The translations under genes were made by a program, and so were the position numbers. Of a DNA stretch of 64,000 bases, positions 13,601 to 28,600 are shown piece by piece. The DNA comes from Luscinia megarhynchos. Taxonomy: Eukaryota; Chordata; Aves; Passeriformes; Turdidae. A model generated the notes under the pieces. That model saw nothing but the letters and a program-made list of their open reading frames with translations. It did no database searches and was not told the origin of the DNA. The stretch's first letter is position 1; each line of letters begins with the position of its first letter. The DNA is taken from NCBI GenBank assembly GCA_034336665.1, contig CM067566.1, forward strand, positions 15,048,330 to 15,112,329, read 5' to 3'.

Positions 13601-16600
13601 ATCATAAAAAAATATTCTGTTATCTCTTACTAAAGAAAGCAAAGCAGAGTTTCAGCACTGCAGGAGAGTAACAGTCCTTATGTATTTCTTTAAGTGCTTG
13701 TTCCAATATCCCCCCATATCAATTGTGTTAGTTAATACAGGAAAGTGTATTTTATTTTCAGGCTTACATTTTTCTGCCGACTGCTAACAAGGTCAAATGC
13801 AAGACTGGCTCTGTATTCACTGTAGACCTGGAAAAAATCCAGCACATCAGACGTGTGATTAATTTATTGCACTTTATAAAAGCAACACAGATATTAATGA
13901 AGTGTTTCAACACAGTATTACGAACTTATGCATTTGCTGAAAGAGTCAAAGCCAGTTTTTCTGAGGTCTCACTGCACTCTTCAAGAGATGAGCCTCTATT
14001 TCTGCAGTAAAGTAATTTGCATATATATATCTATACAACAAACAAACAATGTTTTAGGAATTAAATGCTTCAGGAATTAAATGAGACTTCATGAAGTTAC
14101 TGAGTTTCAGGATCATGAGAAACACAAAATAACAGAAATCACATTAATCAGATTTAGTTTCCCCCACCCACCGCCCACAGTTCATAACTGTTTTAACTAC
14201 AGGAAAACTGGCTCTAGGATAAAATTAAACAAATGAGAGAACTTTCTTATACACTAAGCAAATGATTATGAAAAAAGCAAATTGCATCTGAAGAAATATT
14301 AAGTTTTTCCCTTTCTTTAAAACAGTCCAGCATATTAAGAAAGAAAAGCATCTATTTTAAGGATAAGTGGCAGGACAAGTTGCACTGCAGGTATTAATAT
14401 TCCTGGAAAAATTCTGACCTAGCAACCATAAATCTTTAGAACTCCATACACAAACCCACAAAGTTTATGAAATAAACCTTGCAAAATTGCCACTGACTAC
14501 CCACATCCTCCAGCTGTTTCAGCACTCTGAAGCATGCTATGTTTTTGGCTACCATGACTTCATTACTGCTCTTTTCCACTCTCTATACAAAAGTAGGGCA
14601 TGCATAAATGCCTCTGGCATAAGGGAGCTTATTAAGTGCATCTATTACACTTGTTTCTACACCCCACAATGTAGTTACTTTAGAGATACTAAAGAAAAAG
14701 CACAAAGTTCTGGTCTCATTTCCTGAGAAGTGGTTTTAACAGTGAAAAGACACTAACTCATATCATCACAAATTTATCAAGTGTGTTTGAATTCACACAC
14801 AGTGTGGAGCACAAATGGCTCATGTATCATGCTACAACACACAAGAAGCAGCCTCATCTGCTGCTTTAAGAGAAGGACTGGATAATATATGCAGCCTAAG
14901 AAATTTCAGGAGTGGGAAACTAACATAACCTACTTCATATCAGTGCTCCAGAGACAGTGGGGGAAAAAAAATATCACTGATTTCAGATTCCACTTTTAAC
15001 ACACATGCAAGAATAGAGTTAAAGCTGCCTAACAACATCTGTTTTTCCAAAAGCCAGAATTTTAACCTAAAATCCACTTTGTTAGGAAAGGCTTCAAGCT
15101 CTGTCTAGACTGCAGAACAAGGAACCTTCTTTCAATTTAACTAATGATCACTTCACAAAATGATCTGCCAGTAAAGTGAATTGTAGCTATTATGTGTGCT
15201 GTTATACAACACTTGCAATAATTTATGGATCTGGAACTATTAATTTAGAATCAGAGGTGTTAGTTACACATTAAAAAGATCTTCAAAAGTATATTGTATC
15301 AGGAAATTAGCAAGCATTCCCAAGTGATATCAAATATATGAAAATAACAGCTTTTATGTTTTCTGTACTGGAAAAAAAAAATTAAAAAAAATATATTAGC
15401 AAAACTAAATACAACTTAAAATAGCACCCAGCATTCCAAATAGAATACCTACATCTGCCGTGATGTCATTGAATTTTGTTATAAAGGCATGTTTCACAAT
15501 ATCCACTGCAATTTCTGAAGCAACCACCATGCAAACATCCGGGAATAATACCCAAAAGTGATCTGTAGGTTGTGAAGATACAAGTTAGGCCATTTAATTT
15601 AATGCCAGCATACAAAAATAACTGTAACAATTTTATTCAACAACGAAAAATCCTCATGAGCCTGAAGAATCTGTAAGTTTACATCATCACTGAGCATGTA
15701 GAGTGCAAATTCTTGCTTATTCCATTGTTCTCCTAATAACTTATCAGTACTGTACAATCACACCACAGTTAGGATCAGGCTCTGAACTTCACTTTGTAAA
15801 CATTTAACTCCAGTAGGAAGAGAACTTTTGTAAGTACTAGACACGACATGTTCAGTATGTGTAAGACATAGACAAAGCATCTGCAGTTTTAGATACTTAA
15901 GGCAAAATTTAGGCAGACTGGTAAGATTCAGGAAAAATGTACCACACAGATCAGGGATCAAAATTATTACAACAATGTTTTAATAAATAGATATTTTACA
16001 CAATATTTATTAAACATGTCATTAAAATCTAAAGTATAATCAATATTAGATTTAGAATTGTTTTTTTAACATAATCTTTATCACATTTCAATCTCACTAG
16101 CCACTTTCTAGGGGATCCTTCATTCAAAATGTACTCCAAGGAAAGGCAAGGGCTGGGAAGAAATCATTCCAACACTGCTTGAAAGATAACTATGCATGTT
16201 TATAGCATAACAATATATATTCCTGGCAGAATGAACACAGTCATTCTTAAAAGAATACCAGAAATAAAAAAAACGAGAATCTAAGATATTTGACAAAAAT
16301 TAAGATTTGTTAATTAAATATGTTGATTGCCCTTATCTTTCAGACTGAGGGAAGAAGCAAGAGATACAGCTCCTAATAGCATAGGAATTTTTCTTCTAGT
16401 TTACTCACCTGGATTCCATGAGAACTGTTCCATATTTCTTAGACATACAATTAGTAGCAGCACGTAATTGGTGAACCTCTCCTTTATATCTGGATTAAAA
16501 AACCAAAACCTGTCAGCTCCAAAGAAACATTTATATATACATATATCATTTTAAAATATATATATATATATATATCTACTCATTCTGAGGTTCTAACATT

Positions 16601-19600
16601 TATTAATTCTTGCATTAGATAACATTTTCCACAAATTATTTAACTGGATTTAAGGGGTGGGGGAAATGCTGGGAATCACACTACGGACAGGATTTCTGCT
16701 GCAGGTTGTGACCTGGTTTGTCCAACACTGCCTCAATTTGGGGTTCCCAGCAGTGGAAGGGACTTGTGATTTACTATCGCCTCTTCTAACACATTAATAA
16801 AATAATAATTCTTCTTGATAAAGTCTGTGCATTCCTTCTGTCATTCAAAAGGACCGGCACTTCCTAACTAAAATGAAGAGAATATACCCATCTGTCCTTT
16901 CAAGCTAATAGCTTGATACATTAGCTTGGTACTATTAGCAAGGTACATATTGCTTTCTACAGATCATACATATCCAAATTACTGTATACTGAGTTCAGTA
17001 GAAGGAAGAAAAAATGTTTGAAGACAACTGTTACACCTTAGCTACAAGGTTCCTACCAGTCTTTCTTGCCATCTTAAAGGCAAGAGCAGGATGTATTGGC
17101 ACAGTTATCAAAACCATAAGCACTGTAACACAAAACAATCTAACTAGGGACAAAGTCCTATGACTTGTCTCCCAGACAAGGCTTTTTTTTTCTGATTTGG
17201 TGTCCTGTTTCCAGAGATGACACACAGAGCTTGCTTCAGGAAACATCACATTTTTTAGGTTATTAAAAAACACCTTCCTGAAACTGTATTATTGAAAAAC
17301 AGGGTAAAACCTAAAACATAATGTCTTCACAATTAAGGAAGTTTTTTGCTTCTGAATTCACAAAATTCTGCCCAAATGACCAGAACACAGTATTGTCTGA
17401 AAAGCCAAATAACAAGCTACTGCTTGACACTGTCACAAATGGATGAAAATGCAGTCAAGCACTCATTGATCTACATTCTCTATCATTCCCTTGGAAATAA
17501 TCACTGGATTTTCAGAATTGGCACAGAATTTCAAAAAGGTTTTATCTTCTATTTCCCACATCACATGCTTCCACACTGCCATGAAAACATCACTGGTCAG
17601 CAATGCACAACAAACACAGATCTCATCTGCAGTTTTTCAGGTCCCAGGGAGGACTGTACAGAGAGATATTCTTAAGTGGGAAGAAGGACCTTAATCCAGG
17701 CCTAACATTAAAGTATGTCTCAAGCTAATCCTCCAGACATTTATTACCTGCTTGGTATATACTAGCTCACCAGTCAGCAGTATTAAATTGAGAAGGGGCA
17801 TTTTGAGCTTTAAATTTCCTCTTATAATGCTGTAATAATACAAATTTTTCTTCCACTAATTTCTGAGACTGGGTGACAGGCTGATACCTATTTTTCCCCT
17901 CGGCTTATTTTCCCTGTTCACAGTGGCCTCCCTTCTAATCTGTTATCTCTGCTGCCACAGCTGTTCAAGCTGTTAGGAGGTAGAGGAATAACTATGGCTG
18001 CTGCTCTTCATTCTCATCCCTCTTATCAATTGTCAGAGTTGCAAGCAAGGCAGACAGGGCACTTTACAGCAGCTTCAACAGTAAACCCAAACAATTCAAA
18101 AATTCATTTAATTTCTCACCCTCATGGAAAAGGACAAAAAAGGCTTCAGGATATCCAAAACAATCACTGGTACTCAGTCCTAAATACCAATTAAAATTCC
18201 AGAATACAAAATATGTACAGTAACGTTTCATCACTTATTATGAACTGATTTGATGTTGTATGTGTACAATTGTTTTTTTAAACACGTGAGGGGATTTTCC
18301 TGTACCGTGTATTGCCACATCTTGGATGATGTGGTGAACTACAGAGCAAGTGAAGCTACATCCCTGGATCCACACTTGCTCACACTCTTAACAACAAGAA
18401 AGGCAGTGCATCACTGTATTTGTGAATTTGGCAAAAGTGACAAACCACCAGTGTCAGTGATCAGTTACAGACAGCACAGGTACTAGCAGGAGGAAATAAT
18501 TTTATTCTGCTTCAGCATAATGAAGAGTAAAATGGAAAGAAAAAGTGATCTCTTTTCGTTCTCCATTGCTTAATAACATTGATAAAAGCCATTTCAACAT
18601 GGTTTTGCATGTATTTCACTAAGCATATATGATAAGCATATCACATAATGGTTGTCCTGTTAGGATACAGTATAGCTTCAATAACCCTTACCATTATAAG
18701 ACAGGGTTAAATGAGAGCCAAAATGACAGACCAATGACATTTTAAATGTTCTTCAGCTACCTCCACAAGGACATTATTAAGAAGCTTACTTTCTCAGTAT
18801 GATCCTAAGTGATCATAAAACCTGACGTGCAGCACTAATTCAGATATAGTTATCCCCTTGACCAGTCTCCTGTCTGCACATACCAAACATAGTGCTGATG
18901 ACATTTTGTGTACTACTTCTCAATAAGTGACCAGAGCACAAGAAAGGATCAAACACTGAACAAGAAATCAAGGATACACCAATCTTAGACAGTCCTGCCT
19001 CCAAATCCCTCATTCTTAAAAAGAACAACGTGATTAGAATAACTGTATTTTAAAAAAGCTAATGCCACATAAGAAAGCAATTTGAATTTCAAAGACCAAA
19101 GGTAAAAATAAAGGCTATTCAATATTGTGATCAGGGTCAAAGAGACTGATAAATTGGGAACAAAGAAGAACGGAGAAGAAAAATGACAGAATTATAGAGA
19201 AGAAAATTGAAGTTCTAAAAATTCAGAATAAATGTTAAATTTTTGAGACAAGAGATTTAAAAAACAAGGAAGAGTCAGGCCTATCAACCAACTGAAGGAA
19301 ATAACCTAATGCACTACATCTAATGTCCTTTGTATGAGGTACAATTGAGTTTTGTGAAAAAAAAAATTAATTTAGAGCACAGCTTGAAATTAAAATAAGA
19401 CATTTAAAAGCATAAAGGAAGGCAGCATGCTGGGCTTTCAAGAATGATGAAAGAACTTCTCTTTATAATTTGGTGTTCTTGTTCTCTAATACTGACCCTA
19501 CAAAATTACCTTATAGATAACTATTTCAAAAAGAGAAAATACTATTTAAATTTAGGGAAATATTTCTTCCTGATACAGCAAATAAAAGGTTTTGTGTATT

Positions 19601-22600
19601 GAAGTGTTTTCCAATACCCACAGTGTTTAGATTGCCTGGGTGTACATAAATTTCCTTGTAAAAGTCAGGGTGACAATGCCAAAGTAGTTTTGCTGCAGCT
19701 GACAAATCAAAGCTGTGGGAACAGCATGGTTGAAGTCCCAGATTCTGTAGCTGCAGTCTCAAAAAGCTAAACAAGCCCTCAGGTCTTTGTTGATCTGCCC
19801 CTAAAAGATAAGTTTTATTAGATAACAATGAACTAATGTAGATTCATGTTCTGTTCAATTAATTTTTATGTAGATAATTCAGTTATTTTAAGTCTTAAAG
19901 TTTGAGTGAATTAGCTGTTACAGTAGAATTTTAAATGGCCATACAAAGGTGAGAAGGATTACTGACTCCATGAAGTCCAGAAAGGTAAATACTGGGAAAA
20001 ATAATACAGCCACACATCAGCTTGCTATTCACCAACTGGTGCTGAGCACGATGCCAAGTGAAAATGATTTCAGTTTTCAGATCTAAACTGGTAGCTGGGT
20101 GGCATCTCTTATCCTGATGCCTTACTCCATAGAAGCTTGAGGCAGCAGGGCTCTGCAAGGTATTTCAACGTGTGATACAGGGCATGTTTTAGAAAGTACA
20201 GCTTGCACAGTTCATTTCTGTTTGCACACTTTCATTCACAACACAACTTGCTTTTGAATTCTAGTTGTAGTAACTTCTCTTGAACACAGTATCTACTCTT
20301 GTGGTCATTGGTTATTTTTTCTGCTACATCATATTTTTCTTTCGATTAACATGTTAAATAAGAAGAGAGTTTTACCTACTCATGAGAAATTTCTCAGATC
20401 CCCCTGTGAGATTTCTTATATTCCCCTCAAGAATGGCTATATTTAGCCACTGTGTACTAATCAGTACTTGACACTGAATTGAAAACATATGTTTGACAAT
20501 TTAGAGCTGAGCCCCAGAAAAGGTGGGGCAAGAGGAACCCATTCAGTGTGTCCAAGCTTAATCAGCTACTGCTGCCATCATTATCCTAGAGATGACTGTA
20601 GACCTCAGAAAACCACTGCAAGAAGCAGAGCAAAGTGGGAAATATATGGAAGTGCCTAGGTTTAGTGGTTCCTTTCAGAAGTTTAGTCCAGCCCAGGCAT
20701 GCAGTTTAAGCACAATGTGTTCTAGGACACACAAGACACTCCAAAGGCTAACTGGAAGCTCAGCTGACAGGACCAGACTAGCCTCAGTCTCAGGTAGGAT
20801 AAAGTATTGGCACAGCATGCCAACACAAGATGGACCATCATTTCAGCTGCATGAAATAAAACATTTAAAGGATACTAAAGTGATGAGAATAGATGAATTG
20901 AAACAATCCTGTTCCATCCTTACTGAAGTTGTGATGCATTAAATCTGTTCAAGTTCAAAAGAGGTGAAAAGCTCTACTAAAAATCTGACTGTTATTTATC
21001 TCTGAGAAGAAAAACACTGCTATTTATAACCACACTGAAAGGTGTTCCAGGAAAAGTTATCTGTCTGAAAGGAATAAATTAGCTTGTTTTGTGCACTCTT
21101 CTGTGTATGTACTCATTGCTTCCATCCCCACACTGTCTAATGAATGGCAATACTTCTTCCATCAACTGATAAAAGATGACCTGGTTTTGCTATTATGGGT
21201 CTTCAATAATCATGTCCAGCAATAAAATATTGATATTCTTTTCTTTTTATGGAGGAGATTACTAGCAATTTCTAATATCAGCTCCTTGCTTATTTCAACA
21301 TGGAAGAGGCTTCACCTTTAGGTAGGAGAGCAAGATGCATAGTTGTAACTATTTTCTGTTTTAGTAAGAAACCGTATCTAGGTTTTCTGTCAATAGTTCT
21401 GTAAATTTCATTTTCAGCATTCTCACTGTAAAGTTAAATACCTTTGACTTTAAAAATATAAATAATTAAATCTTGGAACCAAAAATAATACTAATTACCA
21501 ATGAATAAGTAGATTATCAACACAGAAGATCTTTTTGGGGAGGTTTAAGAGCAACTGTGTGGTAGCTTAAAATTTAGTGTTCATTTTCTGTTATATCATT
21601 TTCTGTGATATATATAAGGTTTTATGTAAATAGTCTTTCATCCAAAGAATTAAAAAACATTTGCATGTAATATTGCAGTTTGCAGACAAATTAGACAAAG
21701 GTCATATCAACAGTCATAACTCAAAATCTGATGTAAGCTTGTTGAAAATTTAACTTGTGATACAAAATATGAATTACCTGTTTTTAAACAAGTAGGTTTT
21801 TTTTAACCTATTGCACATTTGAGTTACCTGGCTTAAAAACTATGAGCTGGAATAAAAAGAATATATTCTATTTTCTTTGCTTATATGTATAAATGAAAGT
21901 GGAGAAATTAAAATCAGGCATACTGAAGAAATTCTTTACTGTGAAGGTCGTGAGGCATTGGCACAGGTTGCCCAAAAAAAAACTGTGGATGTCCCATCCC
22001 TGGAGTGCTCAAGACCAAGGTAGATGGGGCTTTGAGCAACCTGGTCTAGTGGAAGGTGACCCTGCCCACGGCAGGAGGCTGGAACAAGACAATCTTTGAG
22101 GTCCCCCTCAGTTTAGGGCATTCTGAGATTCTACAAAACTAGCAAAGAAACTCTAGCCCAACCTTAAAGTGCGATCACTCCTACTGGTTTGAAATAAAGA
22201 ATTCAATAAATATTTCAAAAGGCTGATACCAGTATTAGGAAGAATCTCCACCAAAGGATACCTAAGCGGCTTTTTCTCATGAGACACAGTGAGTACAAGT
22301 TAACTGAGTTGCTGCTCGGGATGAATTTTGCTAAGAAGTGGCAGAAGCATGCTTCCTAAATACCCTCTACCTATCATCTTGAGAACATATCAAAAATTAG
22401 AGCCATCCCTGGTATTTCCCTCACATCAGCTACTTTGTTACATTGGGTTTTTATTTGTTTTAGGGTTGGGGGGGAGGTATTTCAAGATCCATCCAACAAC
22501 ATGCTTTCTGAGATCACTGTGCCAATACAGCACACTATAAAGTCAATTTTTTGAAAACACAAGACTTGATCACTTGGAACCACGGGCTTTTCAGCACAAA

Positions 22601-25600
22601 GCCAGTAGACCGTTTTAGCTCCTCAAATAAAAATTTGCCATGAAAGGATTAAGTGTTCTTTGAAGGGGATCTGAGTTTCATCCTACTGAACCAAACAGTA
22701 AAAGGGGTGATGAGGAATGCATGTCAGAACATTCAAATTCACCACAGTAAAATGTTTATAGTAAGAATAATATTAAATACATTGATTACATTAAATACAT
22801 TAATGAATTAAATAAGCAGCCTCTCTCTTCACATTTTCTCCTGATCAGCACTGTTATACATACCACTATTTGACATTTGAAAAAGATTGTTCTTCTCAAA
22901 CTTCTTGAAAACACTTCCTTTTATTTCGACAAACTGCAATTTTTAGAAACAGTTAGTTAATTTTTACTCATAAAAACTGATATAAAAAAGAAATACTATC
23001 AAAAAAGATGTTATTTTAACATATTAATATTTAAGACATATGATACACAAAGACGTAGGATTATGAAACAAATTAGGGCAGCGATATGATAAAGCTACAT
23101 ACTTACATTATTGGACATCATGATGGTAAGCAGTGATTTATTGTGGGAGTTGAAGGCCACATTAAGGGTTGTTGCTTGAACCATTATAAGAATGGCATGC
23201 AGGACTGCATAGCAGGGTTAAGGAAGAATATTTGAAATACATTTTCTGCACAATAGTACTGAAGAGCAGTGAACCACAGATTCCCTATTTTGCTTTCAAA
23301 GTTTAACAGGAAAGTTTCCATACCCCTGTAAACCAGACTTACAGCAAGACAATACTTACATGTATATAATATAAGCACAGTGCTTTTTAGCATGTAATAA
23401 TGATACTAATTCTTCTTGTTCTGAAAGAATGCAAATGACATTACTCGTGAGAAACATCAATACAATCTGAAGAAAAAGATCTGAGGTAAAGATTCAGAAT
23501 TAGCCTAAAGATTTCAGAGAAAATAGGGAAAAATTGTAAGAATTCTAAATTCATTACCAAAACAACTGGACTATGGTATTTCTTTAGATTCATCAATTCA
23601 CTGCAAGACTATTTCACACTCAGAACATTTGCATCCTGAATATGCATGAGTTTATCCCTTCACTTCAAGAAAATATATTCAAGCTAGATGCATTTTAACA
23701 TTCCACTAAATAACAAAACCCCCTGTCTTTAAGGCCTTGTGAGCCAAAATACTCGAATACAAATTAGAATTTTTTTTCCATGAACTATCCAATTATGATT
23801 TTACATTTTATTACAGGTACACCATCATGAAGGGATTCTTTTTTTTGAAACAGGTGGTACAGGAAATCTTACTTTTCAAGGAAAGGATCACTGATTTAGG
23901 AATACTATCAATTTTTCAAATGTACTAAAATAAAATAATGCAGAGCAACTACCCCATAATTCAACTTAGAAAATTTCGCCATTTGTCAAAGAAAAAGGAT
24001 ACAGACATACAACACTGCCATGATGAAGTGAGGAATCACACCTATGTGAGCTCTTTTTCTTTCTTTAGGTTCTGTAGCTGTCCAATAAAGAGCATCCAAA
24101 ATATCTTGTCCAAATGAAGAAATCAGACGATCAGCCACCTAAACAAGAACAACTTTACTGCCTTTTACTGCCTACCTTTCTCTCCAACACTTGCCCAGTT
24201 CAAGAACAGTTCAAAATAAAGTACAGCTCAATCTTTAAAAAGTTTCACATATATATCAATTTTGATCTCTTATTCCATTTTCTCTCTGGATTTCACAGCA
24301 ACACTGTTACTTTTGTATATTAAGCAGTTAACTTTCCCTTTCAAACTTACTATCCCCTTTGCAACAGAATTTGGAATAAATAATCACATATTGTTATCTT
24401 AGATGTTTTCTTGAAAGATACTCAAGTACAGTCCAAACTTCAGCCTTTGATAAAGCAGTATGTATGTTCTATCAAACATTCCTCTGGGTTAGGAAAAAAA
24501 CCCCAACAATAAAAAGTCAATTCCAGATGGCACAGAACTCTAGCTTACAGGTACAAAAAATTCTGAAATTAGACTTGGCTCTACTGCTTTCTATATACTG
24601 ATGTATATACTTAATGCAAATGTCTGCATAAAGTAAAATTCAAAATTAAAAGTACTATAACACAAAACCAAGCGATTAAGAGGGACTTGAAAGTCTGCCA
24701 AAAAGGGAAAATATGTTGAAAAAACAACAAACACCTGGAATATAATCTAGAGAATATATGCACGAATAGGGAAAAAACCCTCAAGCAGTAATTCTAAAGA
24801 TAGAAAACATATGGAAAGCATTTTGAACTTGTAATTTAATATCAGAGCAAAAAAGGTCACAGGGAGTTCCACCAGTTCCCAACATTTAATCAGTGGCAAA
24901 CTTAAAAAACTGAAAATCATTACATGGAAGAACATTTCTTCTGCCTATACACTGCAGTTCAGCAGTTTTAAAACCAGGCTGCACAAGGCAGCAAACCAGA
25001 ACTTCAAAAGTGAAACTTGGCACATGTCTGGCTAAAAAAAAAAGAGCTCTCTCTCATTGCTCACTAATTGAACCAAATGAAAACACTTAAAGATGACAAA
25101 CTGATTATCTCTACTTAAGAAAGACAAGGAATATTTTTTCTTAGTGTCTCTCTGTAAAATCACAATTTTGGACACGTTAAATCAACAGGTAGCAATACAG
25201 AACCAGGTGCACAATGTACCTGCAAATATTGATCCTAATAAATGCGTTTGTGGGATGATACAAACCTAGACTCCTGATCATTTCCTGACTTTTTAAATTA
25301 AATAGTTCTCTAGGTAAAGATACTGAAGTGAGGAAAGCCATACTTATTTCTGATACTATTACTGAATGAAGTTTCCTAAAATATGAAAATTGAATTAAAA
25401 CAAAATTTTACAGGATGCCTCGAGTAAATGTACAATGTGCTGTGCTCTAACAATCACCTATGAAATAAAATTAACAAAGCCATGAGCTGATGAATTATCA
25501 CAAATCTGAAGCTCCCAACCCCACCAGTTTGAGAGATATTTACAGTGGCATTGTTTTCGGCTTTTAGATTTTATAAATTGAGATTATTTGGATTATTTGG

Positions 25601-28600
25601 TTCCTGCTCATTGTGATGACCCATTGAGTAATTTACACCTGGTGTAGTAACACCAGCTACAGAATGCTAAAGAGTTTGGTAAGTTTTTGTTCACAATATT
25701 GTGAGGGTTTTAATAGATAAAACAGTGGCTTTGCTTTTCTTTCTATTTAAGCAGTCCTTGTTTCTTTGCTGAAAGGATAGAAAATATTAAAACCCAGCAC
25801 ACAATATTGTTGTTTGCTTTTCTGAATATGACTTACCTAAACCCTACATGCCGGCTCCAGGCTCCAGCAGAATTCCGTGGTGAGTGCTGTCACCAGCGTA
25901 ACGCACACTCGGGCTTCACAAGGAGCAGGAGCCGGTGGGTCTGAATCTAAAAAAGAAAAGTGTCTTTTAAGCCAAATGTGCTGAGTGCTCCCCTTAGCCT
26001 GTCAGTTGGGAGCATTCAGCACATAATTTGAAGATTTTGCATTCCTTATATCTGTCCAGGACAATACTCCCTGGACTTGCCAATAGCCGAAAACATTAGG
26101 ACATTGTAAACATCTCCGTCACTCAGTGATTTATTAGACAAAAAGAATCTTCCTTATTTTGAAAACTTGTGAAAAAATGTTAAGCGTATCGCTTAAAAAA
26201 GAACACATTCCTTAAAAGAATTCCTTAAAAAGATTTGCTTGCATCACTAGCAAAGACTTCTATTAAAAATCACCAAAGTAGTCTAAGCAAGCCAATATTC
26301 AAGCTGTTGAAAGCTGACCATCAACCAAGTCTTTCAGTGGGATACCATGAACATTTTCTGCCAATATTGCTGCAACATCTCATGTTAAAAAAAACCCTTA
26401 GAAACAGCATTCTGCTTGGGATGCTGGGTTTCATGAGATACCATGGAAGTTAAATATTGTTTCCAAATTCAAAATCCAATGTAATTTTTCTAATAACCAT
26501 GAGTAGTAACAGACTTTCCCCCTTCCTAACAGAAAAACTCATGCAGCACTTTTCTTAGTTAAAACACACAATTTAGGTTCTGCCAAACATAGCGAAGTAA
26601 TTCAATTACTCATGGCAAACAGGATGGCACATGGCTTCCAATTCACAGCAAACACAAATTATGTGGTAAGCACATAAAGCAGAGAAAGTACAGCACAAAG
26701 TGATTTAAGTAGCCTCAAAATAAAGAGAAATTACTATTTTAAACACATGGATTTATTTAGTAAGTGATAATCTCTCATCAATTATGGAGCTATATATGGA
26801 TGAGTATCTCCCCACACAATTAAAATCCAGATAGTAACTCAGTGCCAATTTAGTATTTGTACATATTTTTCAGCAAATGTAAAATCAAAGGCAACAAAAC
26901 TCCTATGAATAAACAACTGACATGGCTTGTATGATATTTATTTCACTTAGTAGAACAAAGTGTGTTCCTTATGCAATGGTTTCCTATCTTATTAGGAAAG
27001 AACAAATGCCTTCAGACTAATTATTCAGATTCTGCAGAATGTAACCCTGTTTCAGCAGTCTTCAAACAAAGGTACAACAGATGTTCAAACAAGGATTAAT
27101 ACATTATTGAGGAATCCCAGAACCCCAGCAGACTAACTTTTGTGCACAAAACTCTGATTGAGTCGGTTTAAGAGGCTGTATTCCTACTATGTCCTATATT
27201 TGCAGGACGCAGGTAAAACTGTGCCTATGAAAACATTATTTACCTTGTGAACCACTGATCACAGAAGTACAATTAAAAATCTTATGCTTTACATTAAGAG
27301 CAAAACAGAAACTGTTTTTCTCAACAGAATTTCTCTTTATCTGACCTCCCAAAACAGAATTTCCTTTTCTTGTGTCACTGCATTCATACATTCACCTTAT
27401 AGGCTTGTGTCTGCTAGCCAGGACTGAGGTAAAGCTGTAACGTGTGTCCTTGCATACAATGAAAGCTATGTTTCCATAATGACGACTTAAACCCTAAATT
27501 CCATGTATTTCTATTATCATTCCTCTCTGCTCTCTCTCAGGATCTTATAATTATTTTAAATCAACAGTTTCTACCTTTCCTGGGAAGTTCAAAATCTCAT
27601 TTGTTACCTGGCGTTTCATAAGACACTTCTTTCATTTCCATTTCTCAAGTTTCTTGCTATGAATGGATGAATAAGCTCCAGAAATTAGGCATTATGAAAC
27701 AGTATCTAAAACCCTATTATTCACAAACCTGTCTGTTTCGCTTATTTTCTTAGGCGTGTGCAGATTTGTGAGAACAGCAGATGTGCCACATTCTAAGTAC
27801 AAATACTGGAAAACAGATATTTTAGATAGTCTGACAAAAGCATGCTTCATATTCTGATGCCAACATTCTTACCTCAAGCATGTTATAGATGATGTAGAGC
27901 TTTATGACAGACTGTCCCCTTATCAGATGATACATCATAGAGTAGTCAACATAGTGCATCATGAAGTAGCAGATGACCAATATAACTCCTTTGAGCATGT
28001 CACAGACCTGAGCAGGTTGTAGCAAACGTCTGTCACTGAAATACAAAGGGCAAAAAGTTCCATGTCATATACTCACAAAATACAGATGTTACTAAGTCAA
28101 TATGAATTTAAAGAAGCTGTTCATCATGGATATATTTTAATGTAGTTTATTATGTCCCTTTCCCTGCCCTTCACTCCAACACCAAGACTACCATACACAT
28201 TTACAGATCACACTCATGAACAGGATTACAGTCTCTTATTAGCCACATCCCTGTAAATAAAACACTATTTGTTGAGAGCTCCTACTTTTTAGTAACATTC
28301 TGCATGCACGCCCTCTGATTTCTAATTTACCTTCCCTCTTCCACACAATTCTATGATTTTGACTTCCTCAGGTACAGAAATTGCATTCACTGTGATCAAG
28401 AACAAATGAGGCAGTCATACTCAATTTCAGTATAATGAACCAGATGCTGAGGAACAGCTTGTAAATTCTTTATCTTCCTTTAGCTCTAAGCTCTGCAGCA
28501 GTAAATGCAAACAATTTGACATCAGAGCTAGAGGTTGATTGGGAACCAAATGCAGAAGTCTTCCATGAGTAATCCACAACACTAAAGGGATCATTACACA

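Larger units (their letters stand above)
16490..22863 (-). other. TAPT1: TAPT1 intron 7
   Basis: This 6.4-kb intron holds an AT microsatellite next to exon 8 and a CR1 fragment at 21928-22137. ORFs of 60-116 codons inside it lack homology, splice support or codon signal and are taken as chance. Confidence 0.85.
24139..27872 (-). other. TAPT1: TAPT1 intron 4
   Basis: This 3.7-kb intron contains the exon-like segment at 25837-25946 and the hairpin at 25977-26023. The rest is AT-rich with nothing recognised. Confidence 0.85.

Noticed and set aside
17346..17675. 109-codon plus-strand ORF in intron 7
   Set aside because: No homology recognised. An overlapping ORF in another frame suggests chance openness.
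20592..20942. 116-codon plus-strand ORF in intron 7
   Set aside because: It has a mildly protein-like composition, but no family is recognised, there are no splice sites in frame, and it is antisense to TAPT1.
21893..22099. 68-codon plus-strand ORF
   Set aside because: It lies in the CR1 3' UTR-like region, not in a coding part of the LINE.
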